A stretch of DNA of 64,000 nucleotides, taken from Sulfitobacter sp. SK012 (GTDB taxonomy: Bacteria > Pseudomonadota > Alphaproteobacteria > Rhodobacterales > Rhodobacteraceae). Below are positions 7,753 to 17,634 of this stretch, one piece after another; positions within the stretch are counted from its first letter, which is position 1; every line of letters starts with the position of its first letter. The position numbers were made by a program, and so were the translations under genes. The DNA lies in assembly GCF_003352085.1 (NCBI RefSeq), contig NZ_CP025804.1:1116001-1180000 (forward strand). Reading direction: 5' to 3'. Under the pieces are notes generated by a model, which saw only the letters and a program-made list of their open reading frames with translations, was not told where the DNA came from and did no database searches.

Positions 7753-9681
7753 TTACGGCGCGCGAACCAACTCAACTCGGCGATTAAGTGTCCGTCCTTC
7801 TTCAGTTTCATTGCTCGCTATGGGGGCGAGAAAGCTTGCCCCGGCTGCGAACAATCTACCGGCTTCGATGCCGTGTTTGCTGACCAGTTCGGCAACAACG
7901 GCATCGGCCCGACGTTTGGACAGGTCTAGGTTAAGTTCGTAGCCACCTACATGGTCGGTGTGGCCCACAACGGCGATTTTGAGGTCAGGCAAGTCCGCCA
8001 TCATCCCTGCAATCGCTTCCAGTGTGATCTCGGAACCCGGCAAAATGTCTGTCGAGCCTGTCGCAAACTGCACGCCATAAAGCGACACCCGACCATCAAC
8101 GGTGATCCGCAGAGAAATCTCTTTGGCGGTCTCCCCTGTAGAAGCTTGGTCTGCATCTGATTGCGCGTAGTTGACCAACTCGATCTCACCCGGACGCCAT
8201 GTTTGATCAAACCAAGCTTCAAGTGGGCCATACAATCTGAAGATCGTATTCCACCCCTTGCCAGGAATAGTCTGGACCCAATTGTTTTCTTTGCCTGCCG
8301 GAGCTTCAGGAGCAAAGTAAACATCGTAAGAGCCATCTTCGTTTTTCACGACGCTGGAATCATTGCTCCCGATTGCAGGGAACTGTGCGTCGGTCTGCAA
8401 CATCGACCGTGTCTGATTGTCATAAAGTGTAAACGACCAGAAATCCTTGGCAGGAACGTCCTTTGGTACGTTCACTTTATAGGTTTTGGAGCCATCAAGT
8501 GGGTTGCCGTTGGAGTCGAGATAGGTGAACGCATATTGTGAGCCTTTACCGATGGCTTTTACAGCCATAGCTGGCGTTATACCTGTTGCGTAGAAGTGAA
8601 ATGCGGCACGAATATCGTGTACCGTGACGCCGTCTATCTCCCAAGTGTATGCCTTACCTGGGAAGGCTGTGAGCCAGTTGCTTTCACCGGGATACCAATA
8701 AAATCTTTCATCACGCGGCTTCGAGATGACGGTCTTGACCGTAACAGCGCCTGCGCTTGCGGCGGCTTTGAGGATCGATTGCATCCGGTCGTCCGGTTCG
8801 AAGGCCTGTCCTTTGACAATACCAATGGCTGCGAGGTGCCCGAGAAGTTCAGGTCTCTCACCCATGAGCGGCTCGGCCTGTACGACGTCGTTGATTTCGT
8901 CGAAGATATTCACATCCATACGGTGGATCGTGTTGAAAAGCTTACCGGACGCGTTGACGAAGGTCATCTCCGGTGGGCTATCCGCTTGAGAGAGCGGATA
9001 GATCCGAAACTTCTCCTTGGTGTTGTTCACCGCCTCGGTTGTTGTTCCGTCCTTCTGGAAGCCGCGCCAGATCACCCAGTTGCCATAGGTGTTGGTTGAT
9101 ACGACATTATAGCCTTCAGGAACGTCACCCTCGTATCCCGGTGGAAGAACTAGGAATTTACCGCCCTTGCCTTCATCAGGTCCAAGGTTTCCGAAGTCAC
9201 CGACATAGCGGAACCAGTGATCGTTGATAAAGCCAAGCACGTTGGGTGGCGTTTCGATGACCATCGGCTCATCGCCCATCTCCAACCAAGAGAACATATA
9301 AACGCTTGTGGTGTTGGCGGTCAGGAAGAGGGACTTGGAGTCCATCAGCTCTTCGAACAGAACTGCCGTCGTGTTCGCAGGGCCGAATTCGAGGATACCT
9401 TTGCGGATCGCGCTCATCGAGGCGATCTTGGTGCCGTCCAGGAACGATTGATAGGCATGCGTGAAGTCGAGCAGGTTGTAGACTTTTTGAGCCGACTCGA
9501 CATCGGGGACGCCGTCAAAGAAGTTCAGTTCTCCAACACGTGTTTGAATGTTGTCCGGGGTGGTCACCCCCTCTGGAATTTCAGTCGTCATTGCCATCGG
9601 CGGGACTTCTTGCGCCCATGCCAATCCAGCTGACATCGTGATAACAAGGGCCGCCCCCGTTCTTCTCAATTTTCGAAACAT
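7753..9681 (-). CDS. Exported DUF1254-DUF1214 protein fused to an OmpA-like peptidoglycan-binding domain
   Basis: The start at 9681 is chosen over the upstream in-frame one because AGGAGAA precedes it and the signal peptide (RRTGAALVITMSAGLAWA) then begins properly; the product is 642 residues. Residues about 40-170 match DUF1254 (FTHAYQSFLDGTKIASMSAIR, then TANTTSVYMFSWLEMG), and residues about 350-505 match DUF1214 (YKVNVPKDVPAKDFWSFTLYDNQTRSML, then WNTIFRLYGPLEAWFDQTW). The last 110 residues are an OmpA C-terminal domain (VQFATGSTDILPGS, then VVGHTDHVGGYELNLDLSKRRADAV, then NRRVELVRAP). DUF1254 proteins are widespread periplasmic proteins of unclear function; the OmpA domain would tether this one to peptidoglycan. 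An AraC gene lies upstream on the same strand. Confidence 0.9.
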   Translation of the reverse strand: MFRKLRRTGAALVITMSAGLAWAQEVPPMAMTTEIPEGVTTPDNIQTRVGELNFFDGVPDVESAQKVYNLLDFTHAYQSFLDGTKIASMSAIRKGILEFGPANTTAVLFEELMDSKSLFLTANTTSVYMFSWLEMGDEPMVIETPPNVLGFINDHWFRYVGDFGNLGPDEGKGGKFLVLPPGYEGDVPEGYNVVSTNTYGNWVIWRGFQKDGTTTEAVNNTKEKFRIYPLSQADSPPEMTFVNASGKLFNTIHRMDVNIFDEINDVVQAEPLMGERPELLGHLAAIGIVKGQAFEPDDRMQSILKAAASAGAVTVKTVISKPRDERFYWYPGESNWLTAFPGKAYTWEIDGVTVHDIRAAFHFYATGITPAMAVKAIGKGSQYAFTYLDSNGNPLDGSKTYKVNVPKDVPAKDFWSFTLYDNQTRSMLQTDAQFPAIGSNDSSVVKNEDGSYDVYFAPEAPAGKENNWVQTIPGKGWNTIFRLYGPLEAWFDQTWRPGEIELVNYAQSDADQASTGETAKEISLRITVDGRVSLYGVQFATGSTDILPGSEITLEAIAGMMADLPDLKIAVVGHTDHVGGYELNLDLSKRRADAVVAELVSKHGIEAGRLFAAGASFLAPIASNETEEGRTLNRRVELVRAP

Positions 9682-9905
9682 GCAGTTCTCCTGTTCTGCG
9701 GCATGGGTTTTCAACACGCCCCTGCCGCACGTACTTCTTGTAACAACTCATAGCGCCAAGGATGAAGTAGGCGCGGCCGACGTTGCTGTGGCCGCCAGAG
9801 GTCGTAAGCAAGGGACCGCTGTGCCGACCGCCCCTACGATCTAGATCATTGGCGTAAATGGCTAGGGACCGCAGAGGTTTGCTAACCATTTGCGGCCAAA
9901 AAAAG

Positions 9906-10907
9906 TCACGAACCTGTGATGGCACGCGCCTGTAATGGCGACAGCCCATTCAGTTGACGAAAAGCGCGTATGAAGTGCGAAGGTGTGGAATAACCCACGC
10001 GTTTGGAAATCTCTGCGATCGTCAAATTGCCTTCAAAGATCAGTTCTTGGGCGGTCTCAATTCGTACCTTCTGCGCGATATCTCTGAAATTCGTGCCGCA
10101 TTCTTCCAGCCGGCGACGTAAGGTGCGTTCTGAATAATCCAGCCTAAAAGCAACCTGATCGATGCTGACCGCACTTGATATGCTTGCGCGCACAATCGCC
10201 TCTGTGGCACTTACCAAATCTCTTGGAGCTGGACATATAGCGTCCCGCGCGACATCCCCCAGCGTTACCGACTTTTCGATGCCGTTCGTTCGTTTTTGCG
10301 CAGCGGCCTCCAAGTCGAAAACGACCGAAAGTTCCGGCCGGTCAAAAAAGACATCACAGCCAAAGTGGTCCTCGTATGGAGTGATTTTTCGCGGTTTCGC
10401 AAAATTGAATTCGATAGCTCGGCGAAATCCATTCCCAAAGAATGGCTTTGCAATGCTCAGCATCACTGTTGCAGCGAGGGTTGCGTAATGGCGGTATCCT
10501 TCGGCGTTCCGGACGGCCGCGTGATAATTGAGCCGAAGCACATTCTTGTCTTGGTCAATCGACAGCCGATCATGCGAAGAATGATAAGGCATCAAGTCCC
10601 GAGTAATTTGTAAGGCATCAATGAAGCTGTCGGAGGAAGCCACGTACTGCCCGAAAACCCCGTAACTGTCGATTGTTGCGTCATGGCCAAGTGAAAAGAC
10701 GAGGTTTTCAACACCACTCTTTCGGGCGACACGCTCAAAAAATCGAAGCTGACTAAGTTGGGGGATAAAGGCGCGGCGTGTCTCGAACGCTGCAATAGGT
10801 ATATCTTCGTCCATCATTGCCGTGTCTGTAGCTCGACGACCGACGGAAGAATCCAACCCTTGTTGGAGGCCAACCATGGTTCGCGTAGAGATGAATGGTT
10901 TTGGCAT
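9906..10907 (-). CDS. AraC-family transcriptional regulator
   Basis: The product has 333 residues. Residues about 20-210 resemble the arabinose-binding-like N-terminal domain of the OruR/ArgR-type AraC proteins. The last 100 residues carry the double helix-turn-helix, ending in LTIAEISKRVGYSTPSHFIRAF and RQLNGLSPLQARA, the family signature. It is encoded 225 bp upstream of the DUF1254-OmpA gene on the same strand and may regulate it; the ligand is unknown. Confidence 0.9.
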   Translation of the reverse strand: MPKPFISTRTMVGLQQGLDSSVGRRATDTAMMDEDIPIAAFETRRAFIPQLSQLRFFERVARKSGVENLVFSLGHDATIDSYGVFGQYVASSDSFIDALQITRDLMPYHSSHDRLSIDQDKNVLRLNYHAAVRNAEGYRHYATLAATVMLSIAKPFFGNGFRRAIEFNFAKPRKITPYEDHFGCDVFFDRPELSVVFDLEAAAQKRTNGIEKSVTLGDVARDAICPAPRDLVSATEAIVRASISSAVSIDQVAFRLDYSERTLRRRLEECGTNFRDIAQKVRIETAQELIFEGNLTIAEISKRVGYSTPSHFIRAFRQLNGLSPLQARAITGS

Positions 10908-10976
10908 ATTTTGTGATCGGAACCTTTCAAATTAGAAGCCTATCAGAAAAACGCATTTTGTCAGCTTAGACTTGAA

Positions 10977-11391
10977 ATGGCTTCACTCAGCGGAGCTGAC
11001 ATTGTCGGAAACGCAACGATGTTGCCAGCCCAACTCAAACAGATCACGCCAGACCAAGACATCAGTAGCGTCACAGGTGATGGTGCCTACGACCCGCGAA
11101 CATGCCAAGATGAATTGCGGGTCGGGAGGCCACTGCACAAGAACGCCAAGTTCTGGAAGCTGGCACTCAGTGGGCGAGGGCCAAAAACGAAACGGTTGGA
11201 TGCTCAACATAGTGGCGTGCGCATAGTGGCGGGGTTAGCTGAATACCAACACCTAAGCTGCGTTGAGGCGAAGGTGCAGTGTGTTGGATTACTTGGCCAA
11301 CGCGTGTCCGCGCGCGACTTCGACCATTAGGTCAGAGCTCCAAATCCGCGCCGTCATCCTCAACGGCTTTACACCGCTAGGTACACTGTAG
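10977..11391 (+). pseudogene. IS5-type transposase remnant (C-terminal part, frameshifted)
   Basis: One frame encodes SSVTGDGAYDPRTCQDELRV, then PLHKNAKFWK and VEAKVQCVGLLGQRVSARDFDH, the second-Asp and C-terminal regions of IS5-type transposases. That frame stops at 11330, but the next frame continues with LQIRAVILNGFTPLGTL to 11391, the normal family tail. One frameshift is therefore needed, and the first half of the gene is absent. This is a dead remnant just upstream of the efflux operon. Confidence 0.8.
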
Positions 11392-11540
11392 GCTGTTACC
11401 GTAGGACGCAGCCATCTGGGGTAAGGGAAAAATCCAACCTCAGGCCGGTTTGTGCAACAAAACCCAGACAGTCTGAACATTGTGTCTGCAACCCAAATAG
11501 TTCAAAGCTAGTTCAACTCAAACAACAGCGGGCGAAGTTC

Positions 11541-12707
11541 ATGACCGAAAAGAGAAAGCTTCCAGCACATAGAATGTGGCAGATGAAACTAGGTGCCGCG
11601 CTGCTTGCCGCAACCTGCCTGCTAGGGCTACCGGCGCAAGCGCAGCAAAGCGGAGCTGAAAAGCCTAAGGTCGTGATTGCAGCGGCTTACAGTGAGGAAA
11701 TCAGGCGCGAAACAACTTTTGTCGGGCGGGGTGAAGCCTCTGCAAAGGTTGACTTGATCCCCCAAGTCACAGGAACCGTGACACAAATCGTTGTGGAAGA
11801 CGGCACGGCCGTAAAAGCAGGCGATCTGATCTATACCATTGATCCGGCCAGCTACGAAGCCGCAGTTGCAGCTGAAAGTGCAACGATAAAACGCGCAAAA
11901 GCCAACCTTTTGCTCGCCCAAATCGAGCTGAAACGAAAGCAGGAACTGCTAAGCCGGGACGTTATTTCGGAATCTGAACTGGACGTAGCAGAGGCAAATG
12001 AATCTGTTGCTGAAGCTGACGTCGCTGCCACCCAAGCAGCACTTCAAAAAGCCGAACTAGACCTTGAACGCACTGAAATCAAAGCGCCATTTGATGGGCG
12101 TATCGGCAAATCATCGGTTAGTCTTGGTGCGCTGGTCGGACCTACCAGCGGCGCACTATCAACTTTGGTACAGCAATCTCCAATGTACGTTACCTTTTCG
12201 CTGTCTGAACCACAGCTGCTGCGGGTGGTCGAACAGCTTGATACTGGGATGGAAGCTCTACTGGCAAATGATGTTTCGCCAAATGTACTTGTCAGCTTGT
12301 CGGATGGGACAATCTTGGACGAGCCTGGCGAGATTGTTTTTATCGACAACGGAATCAATCCATCTACGGGGACGATTTCAATACGCGCTGAGTTTGAAAA
12401 CAAGCGTCAGATGATCCTAGACGGCAGCTTTGTCTCGGTCATCATCGAAGCGTTGGAGCCGACGCTGAGCGTACTCATTCCGCAAAACGCTGTTCAGCGC
12501 GATCAGCGCGGCGACTTCGTGTTGGTGGTTACAGATCAGCAACTCGTGGAACAACGCTACATTGTCCTTGGACCGCAAGTTGAGTCCGCGATGATTGTGT
12601 CTGACGGACTGCGCGCCGGTGAGAGTGTTATCGTTGAGGGACTTCAAAGGGTTCGCCCTGGTGCTGAAGTAAATGCTGTCCTTAGCGGCACCACCGAAGG
12701 GAACTGA
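11541..12707 (+). CDS. RND efflux periplasmic adaptor (membrane fusion protein)
   Basis: The 388-residue product has a signal peptide (residues about 15-35, AALLAATCLLGLPAQAQ), and then the classic adaptor layout. A lipoyl/barrel-sandwich half (VTGTVTQIVVEDGTAVKAGDLIYTIDP) is followed by a coiled-coil hairpin of about 70 residues (EAAVAAESATIKRAKANLL ... ALQKAELDLERTEI). The second lipoyl half starts at KAPFDGRIGKSSVSLGALVG, and beta-barrel and membrane-proximal domains follow to LQRVRPGAEVNAV. It links the inner-membrane RND pump to an outer-membrane channel. The pump gene begins 3 bp downstream, so the pair is an operon. The outer-membrane partner is not adjacent; the TolC gene at 42.6 kb belongs to another locus. 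Confidence 0.95.
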   Translation: MTEKRKLPAHRMWQMKLGAALLAATCLLGLPAQAQQSGAEKPKVVIAAAYSEEIRRETTFVGRGEASAKVDLIPQVTGTVTQIVVEDGTAVKAGDLIYTIDPASYEAAVAAESATIKRAKANLLLAQIELKRKQELLSRDVISESELDVAEANESVAEADVAATQAALQKAELDLERTEIKAPFDGRIGKSSVSLGALVGPTSGALSTLVQQSPMYVTFSLSEPQLLRVVEQLDTGMEALLANDVSPNVLVSLSDGTILDEPGEIVFIDNGINPSTGTISIRAEFENKRQMILDGSFVSVIIEALEPTLSVLIPQNAVQRDQRGDFVLVVTDQQLVEQRYIVLGPQVESAMIVSDGLRAGESVIVEGLQRVRPGAEVNAVLSGTTEGN

Positions 12708-12710
12708 CCA

Positions 12711-15700
12711 ATGCTGTCGACCGTCTTCATTAAAAGGCCTAAAATGGCCATCGTCATTTCGACAGTTCTGACGCTAATGGGTCTCGTTGCCTATTCTGTC
12801 ATCCCGGTTGAACAGTTTCCAAACATCACGCCGCCTGTCGTCAATGTCACGGCAACGTACATCGGGGCAGATGCAGAAACGGTTGAGAACACGGTGGCTG
12901 CGCCCATTGAGGCCGAGGTGAACGGTGTCGAAGATATGATCTATATGTCCTCGGACAGTTCAGATTCAGGCACCTACAGTTTGTCGGTTACATTTGACGT
13001 TGGTACGGACCCTACGATTGCGACGGTGAATGTGCAGAACCGCGTTACGCAGGCAACGTCCGGGCTGCCCATAGAAGTCACTTCGACAGGTGTTGTTACA
13101 GAGAAATCTTCGACCAGCATGCTGCTCGTTGCCACGCTTTTCTCACCAAATAACACCTATGACGAAGTTTTCTTGTCAAACTATGCGTCAATCAACCTCA
13201 AGGACGCACTTGCGCGGGTTCCCGGTGTTGGCAAGGCTGAAGTGCTAACAGACTTTGCTTATGCCATGCGCATTTGGATGGACCCTGACAAGATGACGGG
13301 ACTGGGGGTCGCGCCCTCGGATGTAATCACCGCGATCAGTGAACAAAACCTAACGGTATCTGCTGGGCAGATTGGCGCACCACCAATTCCCGACGGGCAG
13401 CAGTTTCAATATACGGTAACGGCTCAAGGCCGGCTTTCAACTGTCGAAGAGTTTGAGAGTATTATCATTCGAACCGGTGATTCAGGCAGCGTGTTGCGTC
13501 TGCGCGATGTTGCACGGATCGAACTTGCCTCAAGCTCCTACGGGGTTACCGGACGCTATGAAGGTAATCCTGCGACTGTGATGGCGGTCTATCAGGCCCC
13601 GGGCGAAAACGCTTTGGCGGTTGCCGAGGGTGTTTACGCTGAACTTGAGCGGCTCTCTCGCGCCTTCCCAGAGGATGTGGCCTATGAGGTACCTTTCGAC
13701 AGCACCGATTTCGTTCAGCAATCTCTGAACGACGTGGTTTCGACGCTCATTTTGACATTCATTCTGGTTATTTCGGTAGTATTCGTCTTTCTTGGCAACT
13801 TCCGCGCTACGCTGATCCCAGCGATCGCTATCCCAGTTTCGCTTATTGGCACCTTTGCGTTTCTGCTCGTGTTGGGGATGACACTGAACACGATATCTCT
13901 TTTCGCGCTGGTTCTCGCAATTGGGATTGTTGTGGATGACGCGATCATCGTGGTCGAAAACGTAGAACGTATCATAGCGGATGAAGGCCTAAGTCCTCCT
14001 GAAGCAACCGCAAAGGCGATGTCCCAAATCACCACGCCGGTCATTGCTACCACGCTTGTCTTGTTGGCCGTTTTTGTGCCGGTTACCTTTATGCCAGGCA
14101 TATCAGGGCAGCTGTTTTCACAATTTGCCGTGACCATATCGGTCGCCGTTGTGATCTCATCCGTCAATGCTTTGACGTTGTCGCCAGCCCTTTGTGCAAT
14201 TGTGCTTAAGCCGCGTTCGGGCCCACCCAAGGGGTTGCTTGCAGCATTTGAAAAGGTCGTTGACAGCTCGAGGAACACATATGTGGGCGTTGTTCGCCGC
14301 ATGGTCCGACTTCCCATACTGGGGTTTGTGATCCTGATCGTGCTCGGTGTCGGTTCGAGTTGGATGATGGGAGGGTTGCCCAAGGGGTTCTTGCCATCAG
14401 AGGACAACGGCTATGTTTTCGTCGACATTCAGCTTCCAAACGCGGCATCGCTGCAACGAACCGAGGTTGTGTCGGATCGCGTGAATGCACAAATTCGCGC
14501 AATTCCCGGAGTATCTAGTACTGTTCAGGTGAACGGGACCAGCCTTCTGAATGGCGCAGGTTCGAACGGTGCCATGATCATCGTGAACCTGACCCCCTGG
14601 GAGGAGCGCCCGACACAGGAGTTGAGCGCGAACGGGGTCCTTGCACAGATCTTTGGAATCGCCAGCCAGGAAATTTCAGCCAATGTAATCGCCTTCAACC
14701 CGCCCCCAATTAGTGGGCTAGGTGTGAGCGCAGGCGTTGAAATGAAGGTTCAACAGACCGGTGGCGGTACGGCTACAGATCTATCAGCCGCCATAGGATC
14801 CCTCGTATATGCCGCAAACCAAAGGCCTGAGATCGCCCGCGCGTATACGACGTTCAGCGCCAATGTCCCGAAGCTTTTTGTCGACCTTGACCGGGAAAAA
14901 ACGCAGACCCTCGACGTCTCGGTGAGCGAAGTCTTTCAGATACTACAGGCTCATCTGGGCTCCATTTATGTGAACGACCTCAACCTCTACGGCAAGGTTT
15001 ACCGGGTCATGATCCAGGCGGAGGGTAACTACCGTGACAATGTCGATGACATCGGCCGCTTGCACGTGCGTACCTCGGACGGGCAAATGGTTCCATTGTC
15101 GACGTTGATGAGCGTCGAAAAAATCCTCGGTCCGGTGCTTCTCAACCGATACAATCTGTTTCGTTCGGCCACGGTTACAGCCGTACCGGCACCTGGATTT
15201 TCTACAGGCGATGCAATTCAGGTTCTCCAGGAAGAAGCAGTTACCGCGCTTCCTCCTGGTTATGGGTATGAATGGACGGGGACCGCTCAGCAGCAACTCA
15301 GCGCTGGTAACACCGTGGTTCTAATCCTGGCGGCGGCGATCATTTTTGCCTACCTTTTCCTTGTTGCTCAGTATGAAAGCTGGACCATGCCATTTGGTAT
15401 TCTGCTCTCGGTAACTGTAGCTTTGTTTGGCGCATTGGCGGCCGTTCTGATCACAGCGGGGGATGTGAACCTCTATACCCAGATTGGGATGATCATGCTC
15501 ATTGGCCTCGCTTCGAAAAACGCGATCCTGATTGTCGAATTTGCCATGGAGCAACGCGCAGGCGGTGCCTCAATACGCGAAGCGGCCTTAGAAGCGGCGC
15601 GACAGAGATTTCGCGCTGTGATGATGACAGCGCTGTCTTTCCTTCTGGGGGTTGTGCCTTTGGTTGTGGCGTCAGGCGCTGGTGCAGCAAGTCAAAAGGC

Positions 15701-15845
15701 GATCGGCATTGCCGTTTTCGGCGGAATGCTCTGCGCGACCGTGATCGGCATCGTCATCGTGCCAATACTCTATGTTCTGCTGCAGACCATTCGAGAGCGG
15801 ATCAAAGGCGCCCTGGGGCAGACGGTCAGTACACCCGCAGAATAA
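12711..15845 (+). CDS. RND multidrug efflux transporter, AcrB/HAE1 type
   Basis: The 1044-residue length is typical of the family. The start [25 protein letters not shown] is the usual first membrane helix, followed by large periplasmic porter loops and two sets of membrane helices. The fourth helix carries the proton-relay acids in [16 protein letters not shown], and the second half has the matching [16 protein letters not shown]. It exports hydrophobic compounds in exchange for protons together with the adaptor encoded 3 bp upstream. The substrate cannot be told from sequence. Confidence 0.96.
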   Translation: MLSTVFIKRPKMAIVISTVLTLMGLVAYSVIPVEQFPNITPPVVNVTATYIGADAETVENTVAAPIEAEVNGVEDMIYMSSDSSDSGTYSLSVTFDVGTDPTIATVNVQNRVTQATSGLPIEVTSTGVVTEKSSTSMLLVATLFSPNNTYDEVFLSNYASINLKDALARVPGVGKAEVLTDFAYAMRIWMDPDKMTGLGVAPSDVITAISEQNLTVSAGQIGAPPIPDGQQFQYTVTAQGRLSTVEEFESIIIRTGDSGSVLRLRDVARIELASSSYGVTGRYEGNPATVMAVYQAPGENALAVAEGVYAELERLSRAFPEDVAYEVPFDSTDFVQQSLNDVVSTLILTFILVISVVFVFLGNFRATLIPAIAIPVSLIGTFAFLLVLGMTLNTISLFALVLAIGIVVDDAIIVVENVERIIADEGLSPPEATAKAMSQITTPVIATTLVLLAVFVPVTFMPGISGQLFSQFAVTISVAVVISSVNALTLSPALCAIVLKPRSGPPKGLLAAFEKVVDSSRNTYVGVVRRMVRLPILGFVILIVLGVGSSWMMGGLPKGFLPSEDNGYVFVDIQLPNAASLQRTEVVSDRVNAQIRAIPGVSSTVQVNGTSLLNGAGSNGAMIIVNLTPWEERPTQELSANGVLAQIFGIASQEISANVIAFNPPPISGLGVSAGVEMKVQQTGGGTATDLSAAIGSLVYAANQRPEIARAYTTFSANVPKLFVDLDREKTQTLDVSVSEVFQILQAHLGSIYVNDLNLYGKVYRVMIQAEGNYRDNVDDIGRLHVRTSDGQMVPLSTLMSVEKILGPVLLNRYNLFRSATVTAVPAPGFSTGDAIQVLQEEAVTALPPGYGYEWTGTAQQQLSAGNTVVLILAAAIIFAYLFLVAQYESWTMPFGILLSVTVALFGALAAVLITAGDVNLYTQIGMIMLIGLASKNAILIVEFAMEQRAGGASIREAALEAARQRFRAVMMTALSFLLGVVPLVVASGAGAASQKAIGIAVFGGMLCATVIGIVIVPILYVLLQTIRERIKGALGQTVSTPAE

Positions 15846-15851
15846 ACACCA

Positions 15852-15882
15852 CAGTGGGTGGCTCCTTGTATGCCACCCACTG
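15852..15882 (+). terminator. Hairpin after the RND efflux operon
   Basis: CAGTGGGTGGC and GCCACCCACTG form a perfect 11-bp stem with a 9-base loop, starting 7 bp after the transporter stop codon. No U-run follows. The position and stability support a role as the operon's transcript end. Confidence 0.7.
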
Positions 15883-16001
15883 CGCAAGCTAATTGGAGCG
15901 CCGTTCCCTACGCCGTCTTTTGGGGCATCTAGGGTCTGGACCCATTGAATGTGCTCAGGCTTGCATAGCTGCGCGATTCAATCTTCCAAATGTTTGGAGG
16001 T

Positions 16002-16165
16002 ATGAAGAGCAATCTTTACTGGCTGAAAGACCATCAGATGGTGCGGCCTCGACTATTTCTCCAAAAGGTAGAGTTGAGCCACGTGTTGTTGATCGACGCA
16101 GTTCACTTTTTATAGCCTTCATTAATCGCAATGGGTTACGCAGGTTCTATCGGCCGACTGAGTAG
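16002..16165 (+). pseudogene. IS5-family transposase N-terminal remnant, frameshifted
   Basis: From the ATG at 16002 one frame reads MKSNLYWLKDHQMVRPRLFL, the characteristic start of IS427-group IS5 transposases (SNLFWLxDxQMxRLxPFF). The match then shifts to another frame as PRVVDRRSSLFIAFINRNGLRRFYRP, which resembles the family's PRVDDRRVLSGIIFINRNGLRWRDAP. The rest of the transposase is missing. This is a dead remnant from a different IS5 subgroup than the one at 10977-11391. Confidence 0.72.
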
Positions 16166-16299
16166 CCGGACACAGATTTCGGAAACCTTACCCCTTTTTA
16201 GACCTTACCAACCCATTGTTCGGATCGCCGGTGGCTTGAGCGAAATCAAGATAGATCGCGCAACGCAACGATAGGCTGTAGGACGAAGCGGGGTAGAAC

Positions 16300-17532
16300 A
16301 TGAAACAGTCAATTGCACAGCCTGTGCATCTCAAGCGTTCGATCGGCCTGGTCGGTCTTGTTTTATATGGTCTTGGCGTCACCATTGGTGCCGGGATCTA
16401 TGTTCTTGTTGGTGAAACGATCGTGCGCGCGGGCCCTTATGCGCCTGCCGCATTTCTACTTTCTGCCATAGTGATGGGGTTTACGGCCGCATCTTTCGCC
16501 GAATTGTCCGGGCGGGTGCCGCAGGCTGCGGGCGAAGCGGTGTATGTTGAAAAATCATTTGGCCTCCCTTGGCTGACAATCATTGTTGGCCTTGCCGTTC
16601 TGGTTGAGGCGATGATCGCAGCGGCAGCAATCGCTGTGGGGGCTGCGGGCTACCTCGGAGAACTGGTAAACCTGCCAGAAGAGGTGCTGGTTACATGTAT
16701 TGTCGTTGCGATGGCGACGATTGCTTCGTGGGGTATTCGCGAATCCGTGGCCATCGCGGGGGCTATGACGCTGGTGGAAATCTTGGGCCTTCTTGTCATC
16801 GTCTATTTCGGGCTGACCGCTGAGCCTGACAGCCTCAGCGCGTTACCAGCAGCGCTGATGCCGCCGTTGACGGACGTGTCTGCATTGTCTGGCGTTCTGG
16901 CGGCCAGCATGATCACATTCTTCGCCTTCATAGGTTTTGACGATGTCGTCAACCTTGTGGAGGAGGCTAACAACCCAAAGAAAATTATGCCTTGGGCTAT
17001 TGGGATCACGTTGATGATTGTGACTTTGCTCTATGTGCTGGTCTCATTTGTAGCGGCGCAAAATGTCTCTGTCCAAGACCTGACCGGCACTTCGGCACCG
17101 ATCAGCCTATTGTTTGAACGCCTGACTGGGCTGCCCCCGCTAATGATCACCCTTGTTGCGATCACGGCCACGATGAATGGTGTCGTTATTATCCTGATCA
17201 TGGCCGCCCGTGTTGCCTACGGAATGGCAAAAGAAGGGCGGCTGCCCGCTTGGATCGGTGTTGTTTCACCGCGCACGAAAACGCCGCTTAGGGCAACGGT
17301 CCTTGTTGCAGCAGCCGTTTTGGTACTGGCGATCTTTACGCCTTTAGGCACGTTGGCAGAGACCTCTTCCGAAGTGCTTCTTGGCGTCTTTGTGATGATC
17401 AATCTCGCACTTGTGTGGTTTAAGCTCAAAGGCGTTCCTGCGCCTGCTGACGCGTTTACGGTACACATTGTATTTCCGACTGCAGGTGCTGTGTTTTGTG
17501 TCGCGCTCTTGCTAGGCGCGTCGCTTGTTTGA
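16300..17532 (+). CDS. APC-superfamily amino acid permease
   Basis: The 410-residue product is almost wholly hydrophobic, with about eleven to twelve membrane helices. The first helix has the APC substrate-binding glycine motif in LVLYGLGVTIGAGIYVLVGE. Helix 6 carries FFAFIGFDDVVNLVEEANNPKKIMP, the well-conserved family signature. These proteins take up amino acids or related amines by proton or sodium symport; the substrate is not evident. It is slightly shorter than most relatives because the last helix pair is missing or compact. It lies alone, 102 bp before the FHA-protease gene. Confidence 0.9.
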   Translation: MKQSIAQPVHLKRSIGLVGLVLYGLGVTIGAGIYVLVGETIVRAGPYAPAAFLLSAIVMGFTAASFAELSGRVPQAAGEAVYVEKSFGLPWLTIIVGLAVLVEAMIAAAAIAVGAAGYLGELVNLPEEVLVTCIVVAMATIASWGIRESVAIAGAMTLVEILGLLVIVYFGLTAEPDSLSALPAALMPPLTDVSALSGVLAASMITFFAFIGFDDVVNLVEEANNPKKIMPWAIGITLMIVTLLYVLVSFVAAQNVSVQDLTGTSAPISLLFERLTGLPPLMITLVAITATMNGVVIILIMAARVAYGMAKEGRLPAWIGVVSPRTKTPLRATVLVAAAVLVLAIFTPLGTLAETSSEVLLGVFVMINLALVWFKLKGVPAPADAFTVHIVFPTAGAVFCVALLLGASLV

Positions 17533-17634
17533 GGCCGTCCACAATCGGCATAGCCGGCCACATATTGGACCGATGTTGCTTGATGCGGTATAACGGTCAG
17601 CGCCAGTCCGGAAAACTCTGAAAGAGGATACCGT

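Noticed and set aside
9836..9850. GATCTAGATC palindrome upstream of the DUF1254-OmpA gene as an NsrR-like site
   Set aside because: It shares only the CTAGAT core with the nsrR palindrome and lacks the 7-5-7 layout.
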